Part shown: piece by piece, positions 17,786 to 27,552 of the stretch
Layout: the number at the start of each line of letters is the position of its first letter
Position numbering within the stretch: position 1 is the first letter of the stretch
Source: PMP191F sp047602185
Lineage (GTDB): Bacteria; Bacteroidota; Bacteroidia; Chitinophagales; Chitinophagaceae
Direction: 5' to 3'
NCBI GenBank assembly: GCA_047602185.1
Contig: JASGHY010000001.1
Span: forward strand, 1,240,001-1,304,000
Length of the DNA stretch: 64,000 nt
Translations under genes and position numbers: made by a program
The notes under the pieces: generated by a model
Seen by the model: the letters and a program-made list of their open reading frames with translations, nothing else
What the model was told of the DNA's origin: nothing
Database searches by the model: none

Positions 17786-19558
17786 ATGCCTAACCTGCGA
17801 TTATTACCCGATCAGCAACAGACAGACCTCGTAACCTTTACGGTGCTGGTAAACAGTACACCTGTGGGAAGGGAAACCGGTATTGTATCTATTGCTGTAC
17901 ACAAGGAAGTAAATAAAATTCCCTGGGCTAAGATCGTTATCCAGGATGGAGATGTGGCAGCTGAGGATTTTACTGTCAGCAACCAGGATACTTTCAAGCC
18001 GGGTAATACAATAGAGATACAGGCAGGCTATCATTCAAACGAATCTCCCATTTTCAAAGGCATTATTGTAAAACACGGTATCCGCATCCTGCGCGACAGG
18101 CACTCGTTGCTGGAAATAGAATGCAGGGATGTGGTAATGAAACTGACCGCAGGAAAAAAGAATAAATACTTCCTGTCTGACAATGGTCAGAAAGATACCG
18201 ATGTGATCGAAGAGATCCTGAACAGCTATTCTATCCAGGCAGATGTAACGGCTGATGCTGCTGATGCTTCTTACAAAGAAGTGGTACAATACTATTCAAC
18301 TGATTGGGATTTTATTGTTACCCGTGCGGAGGCGTCCGGCAAACTGGTAATGGCAGATGATGGCGTGGTAGCTGTAAAGAAGCCTGATTTTACACAGGCA
18401 CCTGTAGCATTGTTGCAATACGGTGGCAACCTGCTGGAACTGGAAGCAATGATGGACGCTACCAACCAGTATGCAGGCGTATCTGCCGCAGGCTGGAGCT
18501 ATGCCAACCAGGAGTTGTCTGAACAGGATGCCATTGCTCCCGTAATTACGGAAGAAGGAAATATATCCGGTTCCGAACTGGCTGATGTACTGGGACTGGA
18601 TCAATATAAACTAAGACATTCCGGTAAAGCCAACGACCAGGAATTGAGAAGCTGGGCCTCAGCTCAATTGCTGAAAAGCAAGCTGTCAAAAATAAAAGGT
18701 CGTGTAAAGTTCCTCGGCTTCGGTGATGTAAAACCCGGCAACCTGGTAGAGTTGCAGGGTGTTGGTGACCGCTTCAACGGAACAGCCTTTGTTGCTGCTG
18801 TACGTCATCATATTTCAGACGGCAACTGGTACACCGAGATCCAGGTAGGATTATCTACCCGCTGGTTTGCGCAGGAAGAAGATGTGACAGCCTTACCGGC
18901 TTCCGGGCTATTACCCGGTATTTCAGGATTACAGATCGGTATCGTAACACAGTTGGAAAATGATCCCGATGGAGAGCACAGGATCCAGGTACGTGTACCG
19001 GTTATAGATGCTGCGGCTGATGGTATCTGGGCACGTGTAGCTTGTGTGGATGCAGGTAATGAACGTTGTTCTTATTTCCGCCCGGAAGTAAATGACGAAG
19101 TGATCGTAGGGTTTATCAATGATGACCCGCGTCATGCTATTGTGCTGGGTATGCTCAACAGCAGCGCCAAGCCTGTACCTACCGATGTATTCCCTGAAAA
19201 AGATGATAACCATATCAAAGGTTTTTCAACACGCAGTAAACTCAAATTCACTTTCGACGACGATAAAAAGATCATTACGCTGGAAACTCCGGCAGGCAAT
19301 AAAGCTATGCTGGATGATGATTCCGGAAGAATACTGTTGCAGGATCAGTCTGGCAACAAGATCACGATGAACAGTGATGGTATTACCATCGAAAGTGCCA
19401 AGGATATTATGCTGAAAGCTGCACAGAACATCAGTGCCAAGGCTGTGAAAATTGCTGCAGAAGCTGATTCAGAATTTTCAGCAAAAGGCAATGGCAAGGC
19501 CGCATTGGAAAGCAGCGGACAAACAGAAATTAAAGGAGGAATTGTAAAAATCAATTAA
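17786..19558 (+). CDS. eCIS spike protein (VgrG-like, Pvc8-type)
   Basis: 590 residues, a fusion of gp27-like and gp5-like parts. The N-terminal half is the Phage_GPD-type hub (FKPGNTIEIQAGYHSNESP, IFKGIIVKHGIRI, DWDFIVTRAEASG). From about residue 380 comes an OB-fold (GIVTQLENDPDGEHRIQVRV ... DEVIVGFINDDPRHAIVLGM), then a beta-helix needle of repeating strands (ITMNSDGITIESAKDIMLKA). It trimerises to form the central spike. The stop is 2 bp before the PAAR gene. Confidence 0.94.
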   Translation: MPNLRLLPDQQQTDLVTFTVLVNSTPVGRETGIVSIAVHKEVNKIPWAKIVIQDGDVAAEDFTVSNQDTFKPGNTIEIQAGYHSNESPIFKGIIVKHGIRILRDRHSLLEIECRDVVMKLTAGKKNKYFLSDNGQKDTDVIEEILNSYSIQADVTADAADASYKEVVQYYSTDWDFIVTRAEASGKLVMADDGVVAVKKPDFTQAPVALLQYGGNLLELEAMMDATNQYAGVSAAGWSYANQELSEQDAIAPVITEEGNISGSELADVLGLDQYKLRHSGKANDQELRSWASAQLLKSKLSKIKGRVKFLGFGDVKPGNLVELQGVGDRFNGTAFVAAVRHHISDGNWYTEIQVGLSTRWFAQEEDVTALPASGLLPGISGLQIGIVTQLENDPDGEHRIQVRVPVIDAAADGIWARVACVDAGNERCSYFRPEVNDEVIVGFINDDPRHAIVLGMLNSSAKPVPTDVFPEKDDNHIKGFSTRSKLKFTFDDDKKIITLETPAGNKAMLDDDSGRILLQDQSGNKITMNSDGITIESAKDIMLKAAQNISAKAVKIAAEADSEFSAKGNGKAALESSGQTEIKGGIVKIN

Positions 19559-19560
19559 TC

Positions 19561-19854
19561 ATGCCCGGAGCAGCAAGAGCAGGAGATATGCATGTATGCC
19601 CGATGGTGAACCCCGGTGGAGCACCGCATGTAGGCGGGCCTATCAATCCACCCGGTTGCCCTACGGTACTCATTGAGGGAGCACCTGCTGCAAGAATGGG
19701 TGATCTGCTTACCTGTTCAGGCCCCCCGGACAGTATTATCAAAGGATCATCTTCTGTGATGATCGGCGGTGCACCCGCAGCCCGTATGGGCGATACCACC
19801 GCACACGGAGGAACGATCAGCGTAGGAAGTGCTACGGTGCTGATAGGAGGATAG
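19561..19854 (+). CDS. PAAR spike-tip protein
   Basis: 97 residues built of PAAR repeats: MPGAARAGDMHVCPM, IEGAPAARMGDLLTCSG, IGGAPAARMGDTTAHGGTIS, with His/Cys positions for a tip metal ion. It forms the sharp cone on the VgrG-like spike. No C-terminal toxin extension is present, so it is purely structural. Starts 2 bp after the spike stop. Confidence 0.95.
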   Translation: MPGAARAGDMHVCPMVNPGGAPHVGGPINPPGCPTVLIEGAPAARMGDLLTCSGPPDSIIKGSSSVMIGGAPAARMGDTTAHGGTISVGSATVLIGG

Positions 19855-19856
19855 GA

Positions 19857-20046
19857 AGGAGGAAATATCGAATGATGAATGTTGAATATCGAATGTAGAA
19901 GGGAATACAAAGAAGTATGAGGTCTGAAAAGGCAAATACGAAATAAGAAGTACGGATGGCTTATGTATTTGCTCGCGGCTCTTAGCTCAAAGCTCGCAGC
20001 TGTATTCAATCCGAAACACAAAACTCGAAACTCGAAATCGAATCGT
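19857..20046. repeat. Degenerate word-like repeat array between PAAR and gp25 genes
   Basis: Contains AATATCGAATGATGAATG/TTGAATATCGAATG (19863-19895), a 20-nt identity to 15527-15546 at 19937-19956, and a 28-nt segment (19974-20001) that is the reverse complement, with two mismatches, of 6946-6973. The AATACA-type spacer flanks both copies. Open reading through this stretch would extend the gp25 gene upstream, but that extension is repeat-derived. Confidence 0.75.
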
Positions 20047-20463
20047 ATGGACGATAAAAAATCTTTTCTCGGTACAGGTTGGTCTTTTCCGCCAACGTTT
20101 TCAAAGAATCCCTGTCGCCTGGAAATGGTGTCGGATGAAGAAGACATTGCCGAAAGCCTCAAAATACTGTTATCTACCAGGCATGGAGAAAGAGTGATGC
20201 AACCTGAATATGGCTGTAATCTTGATGTGCTGCTGTTTGAACCAGTGAATACATCGTTGCTCACCTTTGTGAAAGACCTGATAGAAAAAGCGATCCTGTA
20301 TCACGAGCCCCGTATTGATCTCCGCAATATCAATATCTCTACCGAGCAGATGACGGAAGGGTTATTGCTGATAGAGCTGGAGTATGTGATCAGGCAAACC
20401 AATTCAAGATACAATCTTGTTTATCCATTTTATCTGAAAGAATCAGAGCAACAACACCAATAA
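20047..20463 (+). CDS. eCIS baseplate wedge protein, gp25-like (Pvc9-type)
   Basis: 138 residues from ATG 20047. An upstream in-frame ATG (19963) would add 28 residues encoded by the word-repeat spacer, so I chose the internal start, which gives the family's MDDKKSFLGTGWSFPPTF N terminus. Core motifs of the GPW/gp25 family: DIAESLKILLSTRHGERVM, PEYGCNLDVLLFEP and the IEKAILYHEPRI helix. It binds the two large wedge proteins encoded next and connects baseplate to sheath. Starts 9 bp before the next gene. Confidence 0.93.
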   Translation: MDDKKSFLGTGWSFPPTFSKNPCRLEMVSDEEDIAESLKILLSTRHGERVMQPEYGCNLDVLLFEPVNTSLLTFVKDLIEKAILYHEPRIDLRNINISTEQMTEGLLLIELEYVIRQTNSRYNLVYPFYLKESEQQHQ

Positions 20464-20472
20464 TTTATCGCT

Positions 20473-23400
20473 ATGTGCGCTATTATAAAAAATCCGCTTC
20501 AACGTGATGGAACCAGCCAGGAAGACAGGCTGCTGAAGGCCTTACAGCCCGGCTATGCAAAGATCGATGACCGGAAAATAGAAGAGATCATTGCGTTTGC
20601 TGTGGAGTATAGTAAGCTGATCAATTATTACAATACCTCTAATGAAAAAGATGGCGATTGGTCTTGCTTCTATGCCAATGATCCCTGCATACTGCTGGCA
20701 TTGCTATCTACCATTGATACTGACAGTATTGAGGCTGCCTTTAAAGACCTTGAAGAAAAAATAAGGGCACAGCTTGCTAAAGAAGCTGCAGAAAAGCCCG
20801 ATGCCTGTGAAATTGATCCGCTACCCGGTTATTACGACGACCTGATCAATCTTATTTACAGCGTAGCGATCAGGATCCAGCAGTCGTGCAGCAAGCTGCC
20901 CAATGGCCATGTGTTCAAGGAAGAGATCATTACATTTATTACCAATGACCTGCATCTTGCTATTATCGACAATAAGCAACAGGATGCGCTGGTGAAACTG
21001 ATCGGTTATGATAAAGGAAGCATTGCCCCGGTAAACGACTATGCACCTTTTATTGTAACACAGGAAAACAGCTATTGCAGCTGCAGAAAATCCTGGCAAC
21101 TCGATGCCGAAGGATATGATTGTATCTATCCTGACAACTCATTCAATATTGATAGTTTAAAATCACTGTTCTATATCTTCTTCACCGTACTGCTGCACAT
21201 TAAACAAAGAGCAGGTACGTATTTTGAAGATTGCATTGAAAAAAACGATTCACACCAGCCACATGTAACACTGTTCCTGGCATTCATTTACCTGTTCCGT
21301 ACGCTGGTAGACCAGATGAATACACTTACCGAAGTACATCTGCGCTATTACTATGAAAAGGTATTGTGCCTGCACAGGAAAAGTGAAGTGCCTGATAAAG
21401 TGCATGTGGTCTTTGAACTGGCTAAGAACTTTGAGACACATTTAATAGAAGAAGGCACCTGGCTCAATGCCGCCAAGGATGATACCGGCAAGCAGCGCAT
21501 TTACGCCATGCTGGAGCAAGTGGTGGTAAACAGGGCTACAGTGGCTCAATTGAAAACAGTTTACATTAATGAACCAACCGGCACTGTACATGCAGCACCG
21601 GTGGCTAATTCAAAAGATGGGCTGGGCGATACCTTTGCCAAAGACGAACAGGCGCACTGGGCACCGCTGGGCAATGCAAACAGCCCGCTTAAAGAAGTAG
21701 GTTACGCGGTAGCATCGCCTATGTTTTTCCTGGAAGAAGGATTGCGTGGGGCGATGGTAAGCTACAGGCTGGAAACTACCCAGCAAATGCCGCTGGCTTC
21801 CTTGCCACGCAGAGAGGCATTTCGCCTGCTGTACAGCTCAGGCAAAGACTGGATAGAAATAGAAGATGCTTTTGTTATTGCTGATCGTATCCTGGGCAGC
21901 GGCGCTTATCCTATTCTTCAAAAGTTATTCAACGATAATCTTGATACCATTTACGAGGGCATAGGCAAGGGCTTTGATCTTGTCAAAAAGCTCTACGAGA
22001 AATTATATCCTGCGGCTACCACTACTGCCACCAGCACTGCTGTTGCTGCACCAAAAGCCGCTGCTAAAGCAAAGGCTGTAAAAGCCAAAACTGCAGATGC
22101 TACTGCTTTACCAGACTGGCAGTCTGCCATCAAATTTGTACAGGATACGGATGCCTCTACACTTGCAGACCTGCTGATGGATGCAGTAAAACCTGGAGCC
22201 GAAGCACCAAAGAAAGGTGTAAAAGCTGCAGCAGCTGCTGCGGATGATGAAATTGATAAGGTAGCATTAATGAAAGAGATCCTGAAAGTAAGGAACGATA
22301 TTCTTGCTATCAAACACGCCTATGTCTATAGCAAGGATACAACAAGGAATGAACTGGATTTCTTTATCCTCGCCAATACTACGGCTCCCGCATTTTCTGC
22401 ACGCATTGCTGATGATAAAGATACCGACATACGTTCAGACTGGCCTGTGCTGAAAACACTGGTAAAAAATACCATGGAAGAAACAGGTCAATACCTTGGT
22501 CAGTACAACGCAATAAAAGAATGGCGACTGAAAGGAGTTGATATCAAAGTAGCAGCCTATGGCCTTAAAAAGCTGGTGGTACAAAATGATACTGCTATCC
22601 TTGATAATTCAAAAGAAATACTGCCCTTCAGCAACCGCCCTTACACCGGTTCGGGATTTTATGTAGGCAGCTATGAGGCGTTCCAGAAAAAACTGGACGC
22701 TGTAGGTGTACAGATGGAGTGGGCGGGCAGACCATCCAGTTTTCAGACACACTATGCCAATTATATCACTACCGGTATTACAGATAGTTCGTTCCAGGTA
22801 AATACCGAAGTATTGAGCGGCGGTATTTTCCAGAATATGTATAAAGGAAATTACCAGGATGTTTTTGGTAACAGGTTCCTCGGCAAAGACACGGTAATGC
22901 TGGGAGCTATCAAAGAAATTGAAAGTGATGACGATCAGAATGGCGACGGTCAGACTGATACACCAACACAACCACCGGCACCGGGAATAAAGAAACTTGC
23001 AGCAAAAGCAATTATCAGCGACAAAGATGTAAGCGTTTCAGACCTGCAAAGCAATTTTGAATTGCGGGCGTTTGCGCGTGATCCTTACATGCAGCCATTT
23101 TCAGATTACAATGTAAATGTGCAACGCGGATTTATGCGCCTCTCGCTGACCCCGCAGGATTTTCTGCATGATGAATATCCCCGTGCTTTGTTAAAACTGG
23201 TAGTAGGGGCCAAAGATCCCATAACAGATCCTACAAAGATCATCAATGAGCCCTATACACCGAAACTGAAGAATACCACCTTATTCTATATTTCGTCCGA
23301 AAGCATCACGTTCGGTGCCGGACAGTACAATGCCAATATTGAGCAGTTCTTCCACAGTACTCCTTTCGGATACAAAAAGATCAATATCGACAGCGCGCCT

Positions 23401-24774
23401 ACTGTAAACCTGCTGCCGCAATTTACAGGTGTGGTAATGCCGGTATTTACACAGGGCAATTTCTATATCGGTTTGCAAAATGCAGAGCCTGAGCAAAAGG
23501 TTAATATCCTGTTCCAGGTACTGGATGGTTCCGGCGACAACAGGTTTGCACCGCCGGATATTGAATGGAGCTATCTTGTCAATAATGAATGGGTAGCGTT
23601 CAAACCGGTAGAGATCACCGACCATACCCGCGTAGATGAAAGCTCGCGTAAAAGTTTGCTTACCTCCGGTATTATCTCTTTTACCTTGCCCAAAGGTATT
23701 ACCAGTGCAGGCGCTACTATTCTTGATAAGAGTTTGTTATGGATCCGTGCAGCAGCCCATGAAGAGCCTGTGACTACTAATGATGTGATTTTGCAACAGG
23801 CTATTCCACGCGTAGCTGCATTGCCCGACCTGGTAGCAGTGATTGCACAGGCAGGTATTGCACAGTTTGAAAATCATGGTAATTCACTCAATCACCTGGC
23901 TGTTCCATTACCGGCTCATACCATTACCAAGTTCATTGACAGTCGTGCTGCTGTTAAAAAGCTGGATCAGCCGTTCAATTCGTTCGGGGGCAGAATGCCC
24001 GAAGGTGACGCAGCCTTTTACCTGCGTGTAAGCGAACGCCTGCGTCATAAGAACAGGGCTATTACCATCTGGGACTATGAGCACCTTGTATTGGCCCAGT
24101 TTCCTGAACTGCACAAAGTAAAATGCCTCAACCATACAAGCATTCTTGAAAGTCATGAACTGGCTCCGGGATTTGTAACTATATCAGTGATCCCCGACCT
24201 GCGCAACAGGAATGCAGCCAATAAGCTGGAACCCCGTGTTCCCATTGGCACACTGGAATCCATTCGTGTATTCCTGCAAAAACGCACCAACCTGTTTGTA
24301 GCGTCTGCAGTAAATGCCAATCTCAATTACCTGCAGGTGGTAAATCCTGTATATGAACCGGTACGTGTTTCCTGCTGTGTGCGTTTCCGCAGTGGGCTCG
24401 ATCCTGCTTACTACAAGTATGTGCTGAATGATGACCTGAAGAAATATCTTTCTCCCTGGGCTTACAATGCCAATACGGAGATCAACTTCGGTGCGCCGGT
24501 ACAGAAATCAGCCATTCTCAATTTCATTGAAAAAAGAAGTTATGTAGATGTGATACTTGGTTTTAAAGTAGAGCATTTCAGGAACAGCCTTTACACACCG
24601 GAACCTGATACTGATGTTGACACTATAATACCAACCACTTCGGTTTCTGTACTTACGTCCTATACACTGGTAAGGCCGGGAAGTGAATATGAGCACAGTA
24701 TTGAGCATGTGCCATACGATGCTGATAACCCCTGTCCGGGTTGTGGCATTATTGTAACCGCAGAAAAAGGATAA
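20473..24774 (+). CDS. Large eCIS baseplate wedge protein (Pvc11/gp6-like, baseplate-J)
   Basis: 1433 residues. The C-terminal third shows baseplate-J features: FYLRVSERLRHKNRAITIWD, YEHLVLAQFPELHKVKCLNH, and a terminal wedge domain (FGAPVQKSAILNFIEKRSYV). The N-terminal two thirds are far longer than in Afp11/Pvc11, which fits the extended wedge proteins that build a cage around the spike in AlgoCIS. Two Ala/Lys-rich low-complexity linkers lie at about residues 514-550 (PKAAAKAKAVKAKTADAT) and 576-592 (KKGVKAAAAAADDE), bracketing a short insert. Structural component; cage role inferred. Confidence 0.87.
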   Translation: MCAIIKNPLQRDGTSQEDRLLKALQPGYAKIDDRKIEEIIAFAVEYSKLINYYNTSNEKDGDWSCFYANDPCILLALLSTIDTDSIEAAFKDLEEKIRAQLAKEAAEKPDACEIDPLPGYYDDLINLIYSVAIRIQQSCSKLPNGHVFKEEIITFITNDLHLAIIDNKQQDALVKLIGYDKGSIAPVNDYAPFIVTQENSYCSCRKSWQLDAEGYDCIYPDNSFNIDSLKSLFYIFFTVLLHIKQRAGTYFEDCIEKNDSHQPHVTLFLAFIYLFRTLVDQMNTLTEVHLRYYYEKVLCLHRKSEVPDKVHVVFELAKNFETHLIEEGTWLNAAKDDTGKQRIYAMLEQVVVNRATVAQLKTVYINEPTGTVHAAPVANSKDGLGDTFAKDEQAHWAPLGNANSPLKEVGYAVASPMFFLEEGLRGAMVSYRLETTQQMPLASLPRREAFRLLYSSGKDWIEIEDAFVIADRILGSGAYPILQKLFNDNLDTIYEGIGKGFDLVKKLYEKLYPAATTTATSTAVAAPKAAAKAKAVKAKTADATALPDWQSAIKFVQDTDASTLADLLMDAVKPGAEAPKKGVKAAAAAADDEIDKVALMKEILKVRNDILAIKHAYVYSKDTTRNELDFFILANTTAPAFSARIADDKDTDIRSDWPVLKTLVKNTMEETGQYLGQYNAIKEWRLKGVDIKVAAYGLKKLVVQNDTAILDNSKEILPFSNRPYTGSGFYVGSYEAFQKKLDAVGVQMEWAGRPSSFQTHYANYITTGITDSSFQVNTEVLSGGIFQNMYKGNYQDVFGNRFLGKDTVMLGAIKEIESDDDQNGDGQTDTPTQPPAPGIKKLAAKAIISDKDVSVSDLQSNFELRAFARDPYMQPFSDYNVNVQRGFMRLSLTPQDFLHDEYPRALLKLVVGAKDPITDPTKIINEPYTPKLKNTTLFYISSESITFGAGQYNANIEQFFHSTPFGYKKINIDSAPTVNLLPQFTGVVMPVFTQGNFYIGLQNAEPEQKVNILFQVLDGSGDNRFAPPDIEWSYLVNNEWVAFKPVEITDHTRVDESSRKSLLTSGIISFTLPKGITSAGATILDKSLLWIRAAAHEEPVTTNDVILQQAIPRVAALPDLVAVIAQAGIAQFENHGNSLNHLAVPLPAHTITKFIDSRAAVKKLDQPFNSFGGRMPEGDAAFYLRVSERLRHKNRAITIWDYEHLVLAQFPELHKVKCLNHTSILESHELAPGFVTISVIPDLRNRNAANKLEPRVPIGTLESIRVFLQKRTNLFVASAVNANLNYLQVVNPVYEPVRVSCCVRFRSGLDPAYYKYVLNDDLKKYLSPWAYNANTEINFGAPVQKSAILNFIEKRSYVDVILGFKVEHFRNSLYTPEPDTDVDTIIPTTSVSVLTSYTLVRPGSEYEHSIEHVPYDADNPCPGCGIIVTAEKG

Positions 24775-24797
24775 GCAAATTTTAAATGCAGTAAACA

Positions 24798-27497
24798 ATG
24801 ACAGAAAATACAATGATATCGAAGGCTGCACCACCGTTTGAAAGCATGGATTTTGCGGCTTTGCGTAAAGCAGGCATTTCCTACTTCGAAAAAATGGGCA
24901 GTAAGCTGTGGACAGATTATAACCTGCACGACCCCGGTATTACCATTCTTGAAGTACTGTGTTATGCTATTACCGATCTTGGCTTCCGTACCAACTTTCC
25001 CATACAGGATATTCTTGCTTCCGGCGAACCATCCAATGCCAAACAATTCTTCTCAGCACTGGAGATCCTTACCTGTAACCCTGTTACGCCAAACGATTTC
25101 AGGAAAATACTCATTGATCTCAATGGCATCAAGAACGCATGGTTGCTAAAGACAGCCAAACAGGAAATGAATATAGGCGCCGTGCAGGATGGCCAGGACG
25201 AAAATGGCAATCCCAAATGGACACTCAAATACAACGATACTACTAATCCTGTTGTGTTAAATGGCCTGTACGATGTGTACATTGATTTTGAAGACGATGT
25301 AGACCAGGATGACCTGGAGCGAGTACATGCTATTACCCAGGCTGCATGGAAACAGTTATGGAAACACCGCAGCCTCTGCGAGGATTTTGTAAAGGTTGAT
25401 ATCATTCGTGAAACCATCCTGGGCATCGATGCTGAGTTAGAGCTTTGCCCCGGGGCTGATGTAAACATTGTGGCAGGAGAGATTTACTACCAGTTACAGG
25501 AGTTTCTGACGCCCACCGTACAGTTTTACAGCTTTACAGAAATGCATGATGCAAAGAACAGGGACTGTGACGAGATCTTTGATGGCCCCGTATTATGCAA
25601 TGGTTTTATTGATAATGCGGAACTGGATAATGCCCAGCTTCGCAAAGAAGTATATGTGTCTGACCTGTGGCAGGTAATTATGAGCGTATGCGGTGTGGCA
25701 TCTATCAGGAAACTGACCATTAAAAGCTTTGATGATAAAGAGAATATTGTAACCACTACCAGCGACAGCAAATGGTGTATTAAGATCGATGATTTCCATA
25801 AACCGGTACTCAACAGGAAACTTTCTACCATTTACTTTCAGCAGAACTTCGACTGTATTTACCCTGATGACAGAAAAGTACAGGAACGCATTGCCCTGCA
25901 GAAAAAGCTGAACGAGCCACGCAAAAAAAGCAATCAGCCGCCTGCACTGGAAGCCGGTATTAACAGGGAGCTTGAGGAATACTTCTCCATCCAGGATGAA
26001 TTTCCTTTTACATACAAAATTGCAGAAGGCCAGATAATAGACGTAGACACGCAGTTGCGTAAGGCACAGGTAAAACAGCTGAAAGGGTACCTCATGCTGT
26101 TTGATGAAATGCTGGCAAACTATCTCGCATTATTAGGACGTGCAAAAGACCTGTTGTCTGTAAACCAGCCTACTGAACATACTTTCTTCTACTCCACGCT
26201 ATATGGTATTTCGGGGGTAAAAGATCTTATCAAAGCATACCCTGAAGAAGAAGATCAGCAGTGGGACAGTTTTACGGCCAATGACGACAATGGTTATGTA
26301 CACCGTTTAAAAGAGATCATAGAAACTGAAACAAGACGTAAACAACGTAAAAATATATTCCTGGATCACCTGCTGGCCCGCTTTGGTGAGTCTTTTACAG
26401 AATATGTGCTTCAGCAATTCCAGGAACAATGCGATTGCAGCAGTTCGGTAGAAGGTGATTCCGTTGACAGCCTGGTACTGCAATACAAAGCGGCATTTCT
26501 GAAACGTATTCCGGAACTCAGTAGCGAACGTGGTAAAGGCTTCAACTATAAAGCGCTGGATTGCAGTAAGCCCGATGTATGGGATTCTGCCAATGTTGCC
26601 GGACTGAAAAAAAGAGTTTGCATGTATCTCGGGTTCAGTGATTTTAATCGCAAAACACTGACCTGTGCTCCCGAGTTTGATATTGTTGCCTACAGGCTGA
26701 TAGCAGATGGTAAAGTACAAAGCTATCGTTTGCGTTTGCAGGACAAACATGGAACAATACTGCTGGACGGTATTAAAAGCTACCGCCTGCAGCAGAATAC
26801 GCAGAAAGATATTAAAGACCTGCGTGAACAGATCCTGAGACATGTAGTAGATGCCAGCGATCCTTCAAAAGGCACTGTTATAGTACCAGCCGCCGATGTC
26901 AATGGCTATTCGCGCGTAATTGTAAAAGACCGTGAGAATAACAGTGCATTGCAGAGCGATATGGTGAAATACGATGATGCCATTAAGCTGCGTGATAAAG
27001 TGCTGCTACTGGCTTTCCCTGAAAGCTGTGCTACAGAGGGATTTCATGTGGTAGAACATATCCTGCTCCGTCCCAAGGACGATGATTACCTGCCCATGTT
27101 TGACCCGGTAAATATCAATGCGCCCAATGCAGGCCCATCCTATATGCTGAATGATCCCTATTCATTCTGGATCACAATAGCTGTGCCTGAATGGTTGCCG
27201 CGTTTCAAGAACAACCCCAACGCTCAATACCAGTTTGAACAACTGGTACGCAGGGAAGCGCCTGCGCATGTGCTGGTTAAATTCTGCTGGATGGACCCGC
27301 ACGAGATGTATGATTTCGAATCGGCTTACCTGCAGTGGTTGTACGAACAGGCATTGGAAGAACCGAACGAACGCGAGCTCACCAATCATGTCAATGACCT
27401 TGTTACGTTGATGAAGAAATGCACATTCAAGCTGCGCGAAACCGGCGATCCTTGCCTGGCTGCCAAACAGCAACGCGTATCAATGGATAAAAAATAA
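24798..27497 (+). CDS. eCIS baseplate wedge protein (Pvc12-type)
   Basis: 899 residues. The N-terminal signature WTDYNLHDPGITILEVLCYA followed by ITDLGFRTNFPIQDIL is typical of the second baseplate-J-related wedge protein of eCIS/MAC loci. The middle is long and helical (EEYFSIQDEFPFTYKIAEGQ; LRKAQVKQLKGYLMLFDEML). A wedge C-terminal domain follows (FHVVEHILLRPKDDDYLPMF ... FWITIAVPEWLPRF ... APAHVLVKFCWMDPHEM). Expected to heterodimerise with the 1433-residue protein. Lies 23 bp downstream of it. Confidence 0.88.
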   Translation: MTENTMISKAAPPFESMDFAALRKAGISYFEKMGSKLWTDYNLHDPGITILEVLCYAITDLGFRTNFPIQDILASGEPSNAKQFFSALEILTCNPVTPNDFRKILIDLNGIKNAWLLKTAKQEMNIGAVQDGQDENGNPKWTLKYNDTTNPVVLNGLYDVYIDFEDDVDQDDLERVHAITQAAWKQLWKHRSLCEDFVKVDIIRETILGIDAELELCPGADVNIVAGEIYYQLQEFLTPTVQFYSFTEMHDAKNRDCDEIFDGPVLCNGFIDNAELDNAQLRKEVYVSDLWQVIMSVCGVASIRKLTIKSFDDKENIVTTTSDSKWCIKIDDFHKPVLNRKLSTIYFQQNFDCIYPDDRKVQERIALQKKLNEPRKKSNQPPALEAGINRELEEYFSIQDEFPFTYKIAEGQIIDVDTQLRKAQVKQLKGYLMLFDEMLANYLALLGRAKDLLSVNQPTEHTFFYSTLYGISGVKDLIKAYPEEEDQQWDSFTANDDNGYVHRLKEIIETETRRKQRKNIFLDHLLARFGESFTEYVLQQFQEQCDCSSSVEGDSVDSLVLQYKAAFLKRIPELSSERGKGFNYKALDCSKPDVWDSANVAGLKKRVCMYLGFSDFNRKTLTCAPEFDIVAYRLIADGKVQSYRLRLQDKHGTILLDGIKSYRLQQNTQKDIKDLREQILRHVVDASDPSKGTVIVPAADVNGYSRVIVKDRENNSALQSDMVKYDDAIKLRDKVLLLAFPESCATEGFHVVEHILLRPKDDDYLPMFDPVNINAPNAGPSYMLNDPYSFWITIAVPEWLPRFKNNPNAQYQFEQLVRREAPAHVLVKFCWMDPHEMYDFESAYLQWLYEQALEEPNERELTNHVNDLVTLMKKCTFKLRETGDPCLAAKQQRVSMDKK

Positions 27498-27552
27498 AAC
27501 GAATTGCTTACCGGGCATCACCTGCCTTGTATGAACAAACAAATGCTATATC

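Noticed and set aside
19963..20046. N-terminal extension of the gp25 gene from an upstream ATG
   Set aside because: The extra 28 codons are made of the word-repeat spacer, and gp25 proteins start at the internal ATG 20047.
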